A stretch of 35,917 nt of DNA from Anaerolineae bacterium (GTDB taxonomy: Bacteria > Chloroflexota > Anaerolineae > JAFGEY01), in the NCBI GenBank assembly GCA_016929775.1, contig JAFGIE010000062.1:1-35917 (forward strand), read 5' to 3'. Below the pieces are notes generated by a model, which was given only the letters and a program-made list of their open reading frames with translations, made no database searches and was not told where the DNA came from. Positions 15,356 through 23,823 of the stretch are shown piece by piece (the stretch's first letter is position 1; every line of letters begins with the position of its first letter). The position numbers and the translations under genes are program-made.

Positions 15356-16660
15356 CTACAGCTCGAGCCGCTGCCTCCGCAGGACCTTTTCCGCCTCCCG
15401 CCGAAAAGACGCCCTCTGCTTCTCGCTCGAGGCGAGGTCCACCAGGGTCAGCCACACGTCGATGCTGTTGTTCTCGAGGATGGTCGAGGCGAGCAGGTAT
15501 TTCTGGGCGAGTACGGGATCGCTCTCTACGGCAGCCATCCCCTTCTGGCGTAGGGCCTCCGCGTCGCGAGAGAGCGCCGCGAGCGAGGCTGGCAGCGCTG
15601 GCGCGCCCTCCTCGGCGGCTTCCGCCGCCTCCTGCAGCGATCCACCCTCGCCGACCGGTTCAGCCGGGGGCGCCGGGGCCTCGGGGGCTGCGCCGAGAGG
15701 CTGCCACGGACGTGGTACCGGGCGTACGGAGCCCGTGACCCTGTGCGGCGTGCGCGGACGCTGGTCCAAGTACATGACGCGGCGTGCTATCTCGCGCTCG
15801 GCGCTTGCCAGGCGATCGACGTTCAGCAGCACATAGTCCTCGGCGCGGACGTCGAGCTGCACCACCAAACGATGCCACGGCGTACGCTCGAGCAGCGCGT
15901 CGGAGGCCCGCGCACGCGCACGTCGCCGGGCATGCGCCAGCGGGATCAGCGAGGGGCACTGCTCCTCGTACGCCGTCCCCAGCAGCACGCGCAGCGGCTT
16001 GAGCCGCGTGCCGGAAGGAGGCGGAGATAGGGAGAGCTCGGGGCGCAACTGCAGTCGGCCCTCGACATCGCGTGCGAACCCCCCGATCAGCCACGCCACT
16101 ACCGCGCCTTCGAACCGCAGCGCCAGCGCGACCAGATCGCTCAAGCCCCGGACGATCGCCTGCCACTCGCTCTCGCCCAGCGGCACGTACGAGAGAATGG
16201 GGGCGACCAGCGACGCGCCCTCGGTGGACACGACGCGCACGAAGGGACGTCCACGCGCTCCAACAGGCACGACCCCGCCCGCCTCGCCGCCAAAGTCCAT
16301 GCCCTCGCTCAGCACCGCCCGCAGCACGGCAGTCAGCTCCGCGCCCCAGGGCTCCATCCCGCCCAGCGGGTCATAGTCGGGGTCCGCCAATGCGCGGTCG
16401 CTGGTCTCCCGTACTCCATCGCCCAGCGCGCGATGGGCGATCAGGTCCCACCGCGGGCCAAAGCCAACGCGCAGGCGCTGCAGCTGGTCGAGCCAGCGCT
16501 CTTCTACAGCCGTATCATCCAGCAGCCACGCGAGCATGTCGGGCCACGGCGTCAAGAGCTGCGAGACCGGGAACTGCGTCGTCGCGTCCTCGATGCGCCG
16601 CAGCGCGTACGGCAGTGCCTCCGCTGGGTCCGCGTGAGGCGATGCCACCCGACCGTTCAT
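15356..16660 (-). CDS. Uncharacterised protein with half-TPR-like C-terminus
   Basis: 434 aa, family not recognised. There is no signal peptide or clear membrane segment. Residues about 1-290 form a mixed domain with many Trp/Arg and an ACAD-unlike acidic-basic pattern. A Pro/Glu/Ala-rich linker (about 318-355) follows. The last 70 or so residues are helical and contain a pattern (ALRQKGMAAVESDPVLAQ, then NNSIDVWLTLVDLAS) typical of the short TPR-like repeats that end many Chloroflexota proteins. It lies 66 bases after the HD-domain gene and 66 bases before the membrane receptor, all on the - strand, so it may be co-transcribed and act with the receptor; this is inference. Confidence 0.65.
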   Translation of the reverse strand: MNGRVASPHADPAEALPYALRRIEDATTQFPVSQLLTPWPDMLAWLLDDTAVEERWLDQLQRLRVGFGPRWDLIAHRALGDGVRETSDRALADPDYDPLGGMEPWGAELTAVLRAVLSEGMDFGGEAGGVVPVGARGRPFVRVVSTEGASLVAPILSYVPLGESEWQAIVRGLSDLVALALRFEGAVVAWLIGGFARDVEGRLQLRPELSLSPPPSGTRLKPLRVLLGTAYEEQCPSLIPLAHARRRARARASDALLERTPWHRLVVQLDVRAEDYVLLNVDRLASAEREIARRVMYLDQRPRTPHRVTGSVRPVPRPWQPLGAAPEAPAPPAEPVGEGGSLQEAAEAAEEGAPALPASLAALSRDAEALRQKGMAAVESDPVLAQKYLLASTILENNSIDVWLTLVDLASSEKQRASFRREAEKVLRRQRLEL

Positions 16661-16726
16661 GGTCCTGCTCCCTATGCCTGGGCTCTGGCGCGAGCGGCGG
16701 GCTCGCCCGCGCGCGCATCTCGCCTG

Positions 16727-17686
16727 CTACGAGGCGTCCTCATCTTCAACTCCGACGTACAGCTCGCCCTCGTGCATCGTGCTCCACGACGTCCAGGCGC
16801 CGCTGGGGTCCTCGCGTTGGACGTGGTCGACCCAACCGCGCACCCCGGCGTCCAGCTCGTCGGCGTGGTGGAGCACGATCGCCTCGGGCGTGCGGGGTGT
16901 GACCACCGCACCCTTGGCTAGCTCGCCGTGCGCAGCCAAGACGGCGTGCATCAGCCGCAGCCTGAGTTCGGCGGGAAACCCTTCGATCCCGTCGATCGCC
17001 CGGTCGACGCGTACCGCGCCCAGGTACACGTGTCCCAGGAGACGCCCTGCATCGGTCAGGTCAAAGGCTCCCTTGAGCACATAGCTGTCGACTTTGCCGA
17101 TGTCGTGGAGCAGCGCAGCCGTCGCCGCCAGATCGCGATCGATCTCTGGATAGCGCTTGGCAACGAACACGACCTGGCGGGCGACGTCGAGCGAGTGCTC
17201 CAACAAGCCGCCCACACACGCGTGATGAAACATCTTGGCTGCCGCCGCCTCAAAGAAGCGCGCCTGGAATGCCGGATCGCCCAGCACCTCGCGCAGCAGC
17301 TGCTTGAGATGCGGCTCCTTGATGCTGTTGATCAAGCGCTGCAGCTCGGCAATCATCTCCTCCGCTGGGCGCCGCGCCGTGGGCAAATAGTCGGCGATCT
17401 CTTCCAGCTTGTAGGGAAACACCGAGCTGACATTGACCTGCGCGCTGCCCCGATACTCACTGACGCTGCCCGTGACGGCAACGCCCTCCCCTGTGCTCAA
17501 CTGCTCCGGCACCCCCTGCGGCACGCGCCAGAAGCGGGCCTCAATATCGCCCGTCTTGTCACGCAGGGTCATCTTGAGGTAGGGATCGCCGTTCCGGTCG
17601 GTCGCCTGGCGCAGCGTCGCCAGCATGAACGCCGCCTTTTCCAGGCGCATGCCGGCGCGCAGCTGGCTCACGCTCAGTCGGGGCAT
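16727..17686 (-). CDS. YhaM-like 3'-5' exoribonuclease (OB fold plus HD domain)
   Basis: 319-aa nuclease. The N-terminus is an OB-fold nucleic-acid-binding domain (about 12-95; [16 protein letters not shown] is typical), followed by an HD phosphohydrolase domain (about 140-300) with metal ligands in HH (154-155), H164 (LLEHSLDV), HD (194-195 in LLHDIGK), a later His in HAVLAAHGE and Asp in HHADELDAG. The architecture equals that of B. subtilis YhaM, a 3'-5' exonuclease on RNA and single-stranded DNA. The start ATG at 17686 sits inside the end of trmFO (13-base overlap), with GAGG six bases upstream, so translation is coupled. Longer readings upstream are in the shadow of trmFO. Confidence 0.88.
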   Translation of the reverse strand: MPRLSVSQLRAGMRLEKAAFMLATLRQATDRNGDPYLKMTLRDKTGDIEARFWRVPQGVPEQLSTGEGVAVTGSVSEYRGSAQVNVSSVFPYKLEEIADYLPTARRPAEEMIAELQRLINSIKEPHLKQLLREVLGDPAFQARFFEAAAAKMFHHACVGGLLEHSLDVARQVVFVAKRYPEIDRDLAATAALLHDIGKVDSYVLKGAFDLTDAGRLLGHVYLGAVRVDRAIDGIEGFPAELRLRLMHAVLAAHGELAKGAVVTPRTPEAIVLHHADELDAGVRGWVDHVQREDPSGAWTSWSTMHEGELYVGVEDEDAS

Positions 17687-19002
17687 ACAGACCTCTCTCT
17701 CATGAAACGCTCCAGGTCGCGCAGGGATCGCTCCGCCAGCATCTCGTAGCGGCGTCGCTTGGGACGGACGCGCTCCGGGAGCGCGGGCAGTAGCCCGAAA
17801 TTCGCCTTCATCGGTTGGTAGTCCTTCTGCGGCGTGGTCACGTACTGGCACAGGGCGCCGATCATGGTCGTCGGCGGGAACACGACGCTTTCCTCCCCAC
17901 GCGCGGCGCGCGCCGCGTTTGTGCCCGCCACGTACCCGCTGGCAGTCGATCCGACATATCCCTCGCTGCCCGTGATCTGCCCCCCAAAGAACAGCCCGTC
18001 CCGTCCGCGGAACGCCATCGTCGGCGCGAGCAGCGCGGGTGCGTTGATGTACGTATTGCGGTGCATCTGCCCATAGCGCACGAATTCGGCCTGCTCCAAG
18101 CTCGGGATCATGCGGAACACGCGCGCCTGATCCGCCCAGCGCAGGTTGGTCTGAAAGCCGACCAGGTTGTACAGCGTCGCCGCCACGTTGTCCTGCCGAA
18201 GCTGCACGACTGCGACCGGACGCTCGCCCGTGCGGGGATCGACCAGGCCCACTGGGCGCATCGGTCCGTAGGCGAGCGCATCGTGCCCCCGCGCGGCGAT
18301 CACCTCGACCGGCAGGCACGCCTCGAAGAAGCGCTGATCCTCTTGCTCGAACGATCGCAGCGGGATCCGCTCGGCGGCAAGCAGCGCGCCGACGAACGCA
18401 TCGTACTCGGCGTGGTTCATCGGGCAGTTGATGTAATCGTCATCGCCCTTGCCGTACCGCGACGCGCGGTAGACGCGCGTCATGTCGATCGAGTCGAGCG
18501 ACACGATCGGCGCCATGGCATCGTAGAAGTACAGGTACTCCTCCCCCAGCAGCGCCCGCACGTCAGCCGTCAGCGCCGGGCTGGTCAGGGGTCCGGTCGC
18601 GACCACCGTCAGCCCCGACTCTGGCAGCGCCGTGACCTCTTTTCGTCGCAGCTCGATCAGCGGGTGTGCGGCGATCCTGTCTGTGACCCCACGCGCGAAC
18701 GCGTCGCGACCGACCGCCAGCGCGCCCCCTGCGGGCACAGCGGTCTCGTCTGCCACCTGCAGGATCAAGGAACCGAGCCGGCGCAGCTCGTTCTTGAGCA
18801 CGCCCAGCGCCCGGTCTGGCAGGTTGGAGCCCAGGGAATTGGAGCACACCAGTTCGGCCAACAGCCCGGTCTGGTGTGCGGGCGTCATCTGCGCCGGTCT
18901 CATCTCGTAGAGGATAACCGGCACACCGCGCCGTGCGATCTGCCACGCCGCCTCCGACCCCGCCAGGCCCCCGCCGATCACTGTTACAACTGTCTCGCCC
19001 AT
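17674..19002 (-). CDS. trmFO: TrmFO, folate/FAD-dependent tRNA m5U54 methyltransferase
   Basis: 442-aa flavoprotein that methylates uridine 54 of tRNA using 5,10-methylenetetrahydrofolate as carbon donor and FADH2. The GidA-like FAD fold starts with [12 protein letters not shown] (about 8-19). The conserved catalytic cysteines are Cys53 (LVCSNSLGS) and Cys229 (FEACLPVEV). The C-terminal half has [15 protein letters not shown] and [10 protein letters not shown], both diagnostic. The length is normal. GGAGGG lies just upstream of the ATG. It is the first gene of the - strand series and overlaps the HD-domain gene. Its cofactor again links the neighbourhood to folate. Confidence 0.96.
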   Translation of the reverse strand: MGETVVTVIGGGLAGSEAAWQIARRGVPVILYEMRPAQMTPAHQTGLLAELVCSNSLGSNLPDRALGVLKNELRRLGSLILQVADETAVPAGGALAVGRDAFARGVTDRIAAHPLIELRRKEVTALPESGLTVVATGPLTSPALTADVRALLGEEYLYFYDAMAPIVSLDSIDMTRVYRASRYGKGDDDYINCPMNHAEYDAFVGALLAAERIPLRSFEQEDQRFFEACLPVEVIAARGHDALAYGPMRPVGLVDPRTGERPVAVVQLRQDNVAATLYNLVGFQTNLRWADQARVFRMIPSLEQAEFVRYGQMHRNTYINAPALLAPTMAFRGRDGLFFGGQITGSEGYVGSTASGYVAGTNAARAARGEESVVFPPTTMIGALCQYVTTPQKDYQPMKANFGLLPALPERVRPKRRRYEMLAERSLRDLERFMRERSVCPD

Positions 19003-19017
19003 GCACCCTCCAGGACA

Positions 19018-19046
19018 ATCCTAACACAAACCCCCCGACCCGTCAA
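19018..19046 (-). promoter_or_regulatory. Possible promoter of trmFO
   Basis: On the - strand TTGACG (19041-19046), a 17-base spacer and TAGGAT (19018-19023). The match is good, but only 15 bases separate the -10 from the ATG, so the leader would be very short and would barely hold the ribosome-binding site. Confidence 0.4.
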
Positions 19047-19090
19047 ACGCTGCCTGTGGGACTGCGCAGGCATCTCGCCGCCAGATCGGG

Positions 19091-19118
19091 TTGACACGGC
19101 GCCAGATCCGCGTATCAT
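19091..19118 (+). promoter_or_regulatory. Promoter of nadE
   Basis: Perfect -35 TTGACA (19091-19096), a 16-base spacer and -10 TATCAT (19113-19118), giving a leader of about 32 bases before the ATG at 19157. It is divergent from trmFO. The same -10 and spacer occur in front of the sulfotransferase at 30973. Confidence 0.6.
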
Positions 19119-19156
19119 GCCCGTGGAACGAGCGTACGCAGACACGAGGAGTGAGC

Positions 19157-19888
19157 ATGGACGAGATCGCGCTTGCACACGAGATCGCAGCGTGGATGCG
19201 CCACAAGCTGAGCGAGGCGGGCGCGGATGGCTATGTCGTCGGGCTGAGCGGCGGGATCGACTCGGCGACGACGGCAGCGCTCGCCGTGCGCGCGGGCGCG
19301 GGCGTGCTCGGCGTATGGATGCCGTGCTACAGCGTCGCCGAAGACGAGCGCTACGCGCGGATGGTCGCGCAGGCGCTCAGCCTCGACCTGATCAGCGTCG
19401 ACCTGTGCGCGCCGTACGACGCGATCCTCGCTGCGCTGCCCGAGGGAAGCAACCTGGCGAGGGCCAACCTCAAACCGCGCCTGCGTATGAGCGCGCTCTA
19501 CTACCTCGCCCAGTCGCGCAGCTACCTGGTCGCTGGCACGGGCAACAAAGCCGAGATCATGGTCGGCTACTTTACCAAGTACGGCGATGCCGGCGTCGAC
19601 ATCGAGCCCCTTGGGGAGCTCTACAAGCACGAGGTGCGCGCCCTTGCCAGCGTCCTGGGCGTGCCGCAGCCGATCATCGATCGCGCCCCCTCTCCTGGGC
19701 TATGGCCCGGGCAGACCGACGAAGGTGAGATGGGCATCACTTACGCCGAGATCGACGCCATTCTCGCCGCGTGGGACCGAGGGCAGGCGCCGGACTTGCC
19801 CGCCGATCGGATCGCCAAGGTCGAGGGGATGATGGCACGCACCGCACACAAGCGTGCCATGCCGCCCTCCTTCCCGGTCACCCGCTAG
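19157..19888 (+). CDS. nadE: NAD+ synthetase, ammonia-dependent type
   Basis: 243-aa cytosolic enzyme that amidates deamido-NAD to NAD with ATP. The PP-loop motif is SGGIDS (31-36). The TGNKAEIMVGYFTKYGD segment and the PLGELYK motif bind deamido-NAD and ATP. No glutaminase domain is fused, so it should use ammonia or a separate amidotransferase. The start ATG at 19157 has GAGGAG five bases upstream; an in-frame TTG at 19091 is the -35 box and cannot be the start. A CMD-family gene follows after 35 bases. Confidence 0.94.
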   Translation: MDEIALAHEIAAWMRHKLSEAGADGYVVGLSGGIDSATTAALAVRAGAGVLGVWMPCYSVAEDERYARMVAQALSLDLISVDLCAPYDAILAALPEGSNLARANLKPRLRMSALYYLAQSRSYLVAGTGNKAEIMVGYFTKYGDAGVDIEPLGELYKHEVRALASVLGVPQPIIDRAPSPGLWPGQTDEGEMGITYAEIDAILAAWDRGQAPDLPADRIAKVEGMMARTAHKRAMPPSFPVTR

Positions 19889-19923
19889 CCGCGCGAACCG
19901 TAGGCTCACCTACAGGAGGTGCC

Positions 19924-20298
19924 ATGTCGGGTCACATCGACGAATTCGAGGCCTATCGGTCCCGGATGAACGACGCCATCCTTGGCGCCGGGCATCTCGG
20001 GATCAAGCGCTTCTTCAACCTCGATACAGCCTGCTATGCCGACGGCGCGCTGGACGCGCGGATCAAGGAACTGCTCGGACTCGTAGCGAGCTGCGTCCTC
20101 CGCTGCAACGACTGCATCGACTACCACCTGATCCAGTGCGTCAAGATGGGCTACGCTGATCCGGAACTGCACGAGGCTCTGAACGTGGCCCTCGTCGTCG
20201 GCGGAAGCATCTTTATCCCCCACATGCGGCACGCGTTCGAGACGCTCACCGAGCTACGCGCGCTCGAGGCGGACGGCGCGCTGCCCGAGATGGGATGA
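19924..20298 (+). CDS. Carboxymuconolactone decarboxylase / AhpD-like protein
   Basis: 124-aa small helical protein of the CMD family. The AhpD-type redox motif is complete: Glu49, then Cys61-x2-Cys64-x3-His68 (CNDCIDYH). This arrangement usually marks a thiol peroxidase partner or disulfide relay rather than a true decarboxylase. The start ATG has a perfect AGGAGGT site four to nine bases upstream. A 5-bp hairpin (GTAGG/CCTAC, 19900-19913) sits immediately before that site and could tune translation. The flavodoxin gene follows, hinting at a redox role for the pair. Confidence 0.87.
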   Translation: MSGHIDEFEAYRSRMNDAILGAGHLGIKRFFNLDTACYADGALDARIKELLGLVASCVLRCNDCIDYHLIQCVKMGYADPELHEALNVALVVGGSIFIPHMRHAFETLTELRALEADGALPEMG

Positions 20299-20339
20299 CC
20301 CGACGGGAGTCCGCAGCGATCAACCAAGGGAGCAGCAAC

Positions 20340-20888
20340 ATGAAGGCAGCTGTTGTGTACTGGTCGAGGACCGGAAACACGGAAAAGGTGGCGCAGGCGA
20401 TCGCAGAGACGCTCGCCGAGCAGGGCGTCGAGGTCGTCTACCGGCGCGCCGAGGAGGCGGCGGACCTGGACTGGTTCGAATATGACCTATACTGCCTCGG
20501 CTTTCCCTCCTACGGTTGGTTGCCGCCGCAGCCGGTGCGGGACTTGCTCTCGAACAAGTTTGCCGAATACCGCAAGGCAGGACGGATCCGGACCGGCGCG
20601 CCCCCTGTCCCCGGCAAGCACGCCCTGGTCTTTTGTACCTACTCCGGACCTCACACGGGCGTGGACGAGGCGATTCCCGCTGGCAAGCACGCTGGGCAGT
20701 TCTTTGCGCACGTCGGCATACAGGTGCTGGACGAGTGGTACGTCGTCGGCGAGTTCCACGGCTCCCTGGAACACAGTACGCAAGGACGGATGGGCGACAT
20801 CCGGGGTCGGCCCAACGCCGACGACCTAGAACGGGTCCGGCAGGACACGCGCGCGCTCGTCCCTCCGCTCCTGCGGGGGGACGGATAG
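20340..20888 (+). CDS. Flavodoxin-like protein
   Basis: 182-aa flavodoxin-fold protein. The FMN phosphate loop SRTGNT occupies residues 9-14, and aromatic residues in the GFPSYGW segment (about 60) are suited to flank the isoalloxazine. A GPHTG loop near 117 resembles those of NAD(P)H-dependent FMN reductases of the flavodoxin family. The start ATG at 20340 has GGGAG seven bases upstream; an earlier in-frame ATG at 20295 overlaps the previous gene's stop. The last residues (LVPPLLRGDG) are encoded by the first copy of a GC-rich palindromic repeat, so the C-terminus seems to have been captured from the repeat array. Confidence 0.85.
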   Translation: MKAAVVYWSRTGNTEKVAQAIAETLAEQGVEVVYRRAEEAADLDWFEYDLYCLGFPSYGWLPPQPVRDLLSNKFAEYRKAGRIRTGAPPVPGKHALVFCTYSGPHTGVDEAIPAGKHAGQFFAHVGIQVLDEWYVVGEFHGSLEHSTQGRMGDIRGRPNADDLERVRQDTRALVPPLLRGDG

Positions 20889-21115
20889 GCCAACGCGCTC
20901 GTCCCTCCGCTCCCGCGGGGGGACGCCAGGGCGCAGACGCGCTCGTCCCTCCGCTCCCGCGGGGGGACGCCAGGGCGAGTGGAGGGCGCGTCAAGCCGCG
21001 CCCCTACGGGGGGGACGCCGGCGCGAGTGGAGGGCGCGTCAAGCCGCGCCCCTACGGGGGGGACGCCAGCGCGAGCCCGTCGTGTGGCTCGTCCCTCCGC
21101 TCCCGCGGGGGGACG
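20855..21115. repeat. Array of two interleaved GC-rich palindromic repeats
   Basis: Four copies of a 29-bp unit A (20855-20883, 20897-20925, 20941-20969, 21087-21115) surround two tandem 48-bp copies of unit B (20975-21022 and 21023-21070). Each A unit folds as a 10-bp stem (GTCCCTCCGC pairing with GCGGGGGGAC through one G-T) with a 4-base loop. Each B unit contains GGGCGCG-TCAAGC-CGCGCCC, a 7-bp stem with a 6-base loop. The array lies between two convergent genes, where the hairpins could end transcription from both sides. Flavodoxin terminates at the edge of the first A copy. Similar repeats are likely scattered through the genome. Confidence 0.85.
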
Positions 21116-21130
21116 GACAGGAGCACAACG

Positions 21131-21778
21131 TCAGACGTCGGAGGAAGCGCGCCCCTCTGGCACCAGGTAGATCCCGGGCAGGCTGACCAGCGTGACGACC
21201 CCCTTGACCAGCACGTTGCTCCAAAAGATCGACCACACCACAGCTATGGGCAGCACGCCGCCAAAGGCCCCCCACACAAAGACCAGGCTATCCACCGGGA
21301 CGCTGATCGCGTTGCTGACCAACACACGCAGCCACTGGTAGCGCCGCGTGATCCGCGAGACCCACAGGTGGTAGACCTCGGTATCGAGCAGCTCGCTGAT
21401 CACCTCGGCGGCGATGCTCGCCAGCACGATCCGCCACACCGGTCCCAAGATGGCGGCGAACTCGGCCTGCAGCCCCCATTCTGGATCCGCGGGGAGCCAG
21501 CTCACGAACGCAAACAGCCCCGCCATGAGCACGTTGATCCCAGCTGCAGTCACGATCAGCGCGCGCGCCGCGCGCTTGCCGAGCATCTTGTGCACCAGGT
21601 CGCGGAGCGTGAAGGTCAGGGGATAGATGAACGTCCCGCCGTCGATGCTGAACCGGGCGACCAGCGCGATCTTGAGGCTGGTCACGTCCGCCAGCATCTG
21701 CGCGGCGATGTAAGCCGAGACGACGATCAGCGACGAGATCGCGGCACGCTCCCGGTCCTGGGCAACCGTCATACTCAT
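21131..21778 (-). CDS. VUT/YhhQ family queuosine precursor transporter
   Basis: 215-aa integral membrane protein with six or so hydrophobic segments, matching the queuosine-precursor transporter family (E. coli YhhQ). Family landmarks are the DGGTFIYPLTFTLRDL stretch (about 46-61), the AEVISELLDTEVYH segment (about 123-137) and the SVPVDSLVFV segment (about 158-168). It would import preQ0/preQ1 or queuine-type bases for tRNA modification. Two ATGs (codons 1 and 3) are possible starts, with AGAGGG just upstream of the first. A 117-bp inverted-repeat element fills the upstream gap. No other queuosine genes are in the window. Confidence 0.9.
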   Translation of the reverse strand: MSMTVAQDRERAAISSLIVVSAYIAAQMLADVTSLKIALVARFSIDGGTFIYPLTFTLRDLVHKMLGKRAARALIVTAAGINVLMAGLFAFVSWLPADPEWGLQAEFAAILGPVWRIVLASIAAEVISELLDTEVYHLWVSRITRRYQWLRVLVSNAISVPVDSLVFVWGAFGGVLPIAVVWSIFWSNVLVKGVVTLVSLPGIYLVPEGRASSDV

Positions 21779-21828
21779 CTGCCCTCTCTTCCGGATCGCA
21801 CGGCACTCCAGCTCGCTCCATGTGCTGC

Positions 21829-21945
21829 GGCGTAGAGGCCTCGCGAGCGAATTCGCCGCGCGCTCGCCGGCGAACGACTGTGCGCTTCCTCACTCCGTCG
21901 CGATCCCGCGCCCGCCCAATCCGCCATCGCAGGGGCCTCTACGCC
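21829..21945. repeat. 117-bp element bounded by perfect 12-bp inverted repeats
   Basis: GGCGTAGAGGCC at 21829-21840 is mirrored by GGCCTCTACGCC at 21934-21945. Between them are nested dyads: the perfect palindrome GCGAATTCGC, TTCGCCG/CGGCGAA and GCGAGCG/CGCTCGC. It lies in the 160-base gap before the VUT transporter and takes in the stop codon of the upstream gene. It could be a small non-coding mobile element (MITE-like) or a structured leader of the transporter. I saw no target-site duplication and no preQ1 riboswitch consensus. Confidence 0.6.
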
Positions 21946-22475
21946 TCGGTATCAGCCTGCACGATCGCCGCGTTCGCAAGCGCAAAGCGATCGGCGTACA
22001 CGTCATCCGCGAACTCGAGCGTCGTCGTCTCCCAGTCGAACGACCGGATGCGCACTGCGTTCAGCGCAGCCCTGGTCTCCGGGCTGCGATACCGCAGCGA
22101 CCACGTCGTGCCGACCATGTGCAGCACGGCAAATACAACGTCGACCACCAGCAACCCCACGAGCCCAGCCCATACGGGCCCATTCCGCACCGCAAAGGCC
22201 TCCCACGAAAGGACCGAGAGATAGACCCACACCCCAGCAGCCCACGCCGCCAGAAAGCCAACGAGCGTCGCGATGCGCTCCGACTGCACCTGAGCTGGAG
22301 AGCGCGCCTTGCGCAACGCCAGGCAGGACGCGCAGTAGGGCACGCTGACCCGGCGCACCGCCGACCGCTTCACTTTGACCAGCTGCACCGTCTCTGTCGC
22401 GGGGCTCAGACAGTGCACGCACGCCTCGCCGGGAAAGGTGGCGCTATCCCCCCGGATGCGGATGGTGCGGCTCAT
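21939..22475 (-). CDS. Zinc-ribbon membrane protein of unknown function
   Basis: 178 aa. The N-terminal cytoplasmic part has two cysteine pairs (CVHC at 19-22 and CASC at 48-51) that would bind one zinc. Two transmembrane helices follow (about 70-90 and 98-118), then a basic-acidic C-terminal tail of 60 residues. No family is recognised. It begins 14 bases after the acyl-CoA dehydrogenase stop, so the two are probably co-transcribed, and its stop lies inside the inverted-repeat element. No enzymatic motif is visible; a structural or adaptor role is possible. Confidence 0.7.
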   Translation of the reverse strand: MSRTIRIRGDSATFPGEACVHCLSPATETVQLVKVKRSAVRRVSVPYCASCLALRKARSPAQVQSERIATLVGFLAAWAAGVWVYLSVLSWEAFAVRNGPVWAGLVGLLVVDVVFAVLHMVGTTWSLRYRSPETRAALNAVRIRSFDWETTTLEFADDVYADRFALANAAIVQADTEA

Positions 22476-22489
22476 GGCCTGGCATCTCT

Positions 22490-23698
22490 CTAGTTCCGAT
22501 AGGGCATGAACTCAGAACCCAGCAGCTCGCGCGCGATGACCAGACGCTGGATGTTCACGGTCCCCTCAGCCCCGATCGAGTACGACCGCACGCCGCGGAT
22601 CCCCATCTCGATCGGGTATTCCTTGGAGTAGCCAGCTGCGCCGAACCAGTTGGCGACCTCGTTCATGATGTTCCACGCCAGGAGCGGCGCGCGAAGCTTG
22701 ACGATCGCCGCTGCCGTGGCGATGTCATGATGCCCTCCTTCGCCGCGCTGGTAGAAACGGTCCATCTCCCACGCCGCCTTGTAGACGTTGAGCCGGACCC
22801 CTTCCAGTTCTGCCCACAGGTCCGCCAGCGGGAACTGGATCCCCTCATAGGAAGCCAGCGGTCGCCCGAAGGCTTTGCGTTCCTTGATCCACTCCATGCC
22901 CATCTCGAGCGCAGCCTCCGCCGCCCCAACGCACGTCGCGCCGATCAGCGTGCGCGCCGCGGAAAAGCCCTCCATGGCGTGGTAGAACCCGCGGTTCAGA
23001 CCCCCGACCTGGTGATCGGCGGGCAGGTGCACGTCCTCCATGGCGAACCCACCGGTCGAGATGCCCATGCGGCCCATATCCTCGATGATCGTGGGAGAGA
23101 TGCCGGGCGTACCCTTGAGCGGGACGGCGAAAAACGTGAACGCACGGTGGTCGGTCGCATCGCCCGTCCGGAACAGGGTCAGGTGCACGCCCCCCATGTT
23201 CATGCTCTCTCGGACGCCGCTGATGTACATCTTTTCGCCGTTCAGCGTCCAGCCTGCCTCAGACTCCACCGCCCGGCAGCGCGTGGCGCCCAGGATGTCC
23301 GACCCGCCGCTCGGCTCTGTGGTCGCGATGCCGAGGAACGCCGCGCCGCGGCACACCTTGGGCAGCACCTCTTGCTTGAGCCGCTCCGACCCGTACCTGC
23401 CAAAGATGAACCCCCAGGCTGCCTCCACCAGGTAGAGAACAGGCAGCGCCAGGCTGATGTCGGCGCGTCCCAGCTCTTCGGCGGCAATGCACGCCATCGT
23501 CCAGTCCGCCGCCATACCCCCGTAGGCCTCAGGCACGGTCAGCGCAAGGAGCCCCATCTGTGCCATGCTCCGGATCAGGTCTGCCGGGATCTCGCCGCTG
23601 CTGTCGTACTCGCGAACGCGGGGCTTGATCTCGTTCTGCGCAAAGTCGCGCACCGCCCGGCGCCACATCTCTTGCTCTGAATTCCACCCGAACTCCAT
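22490..23698 (-). CDS. Acyl-CoA dehydrogenase
   Basis: 402-aa FAD enzyme oxidising acyl-CoA to trans-2-enoyl-CoA. The N-terminal helical domain (1-125), the middle beta domain with ATTEPSGGSD (near 130-140) and the C-terminal helical bundle with RKAFGRPLASYEGIQF (near 275-290) are all present. The catalytic base is the Glu of GAEGTVNIQR near residue 380, at the position of MCAD Glu376. The start is the ATG at 23698, preceded by AAGGAGG six bases upstream; an in-frame reading from 23734 has no such site. It heads a three-gene unit with the zinc-ribbon protein and the VUT transporter. The substrate chain length cannot be told from sequence. Confidence 0.93.
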   Translation of the reverse strand: MEFGWNSEQEMWRRAVRDFAQNEIKPRVREYDSSGEIPADLIRSMAQMGLLALTVPEAYGGMAADWTMACIAAEELGRADISLALPVLYLVEAAWGFIFGRYGSERLKQEVLPKVCRGAAFLGIATTEPSGGSDILGATRCRAVESEAGWTLNGEKMYISGVRESMNMGGVHLTLFRTGDATDHRAFTFFAVPLKGTPGISPTIIEDMGRMGISTGGFAMEDVHLPADHQVGGLNRGFYHAMEGFSAARTLIGATCVGAAEAALEMGMEWIKERKAFGRPLASYEGIQFPLADLWAELEGVRLNVYKAAWEMDRFYQRGEGGHHDIATAAAIVKLRAPLLAWNIMNEVANWFGAAGYSKEYPIEMGIRGVRSYSIGAEGTVNIQRLVIARELLGSEFMPYRN

Positions 23699-23742
23699 CC
23701 GATTCCTCCTTGAATCAGTCTCGATGCGAACCATCGAGCGCG

Positions 23743-23771
23743 ATTATAACACCGATCCCAGCCACGAGCAA
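23743..23771 (-). promoter_or_regulatory. Promoter of the acyl-CoA dehydrogenase unit
   Basis: - strand TATAAT (23743-23748, perfect) with TTGCTC (23766-23771) and a 17-base spacer; the leader is about 38 bases. It lies back to back with the + strand promoter at 23796. Confidence 0.55.
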
Positions 23772-23795
23772 GGCATGGGCCTTCGGGCTTTCGCC

Positions 23796-23823
23796 TTGTA
23801 TCTGCACACAGATCCGCTATAAT
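23796..23823 (+). promoter_or_regulatory. Promoter of the archaemetzincin-like gene
   Basis: Perfect -10 TATAAT (23818-23823) with a weak -35 TTGTAT (23796-23801) and a 16-base spacer. An ATG at 23833 would be almost leaderless; the ATG at 23902 has a ribosome-binding site and is preferred. Confidence 0.5.

Noticed and set aside
16661..16726. Terminator between the HD-domain gene and the 434-aa gene
   Set aside because: Only a 5-bp GC stem (GCGGG/CCCGC) and no T-tract; the spacing rather suggests co-transcription.
17687..18319. Upstream extension of the HD-domain gene
   Set aside because: It lies fully inside trmFO in another frame, and its peptide has none of the OB or HD pattern. The ATG at 17686 begins the OB fold.
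20855..21115. CRISPR array
   Set aside because: Repeats are of two kinds, are GC-rich hairpins, and the gaps between them are too short and irregular for spacers. No cas genes are nearby.
21779..21938. preQ1 riboswitch before the VUT transporter
   Set aside because: I looked for the preQ1-I hairpin with its A-rich tail and did not find it; the region is GC-rich and dominated by the inverted repeat.
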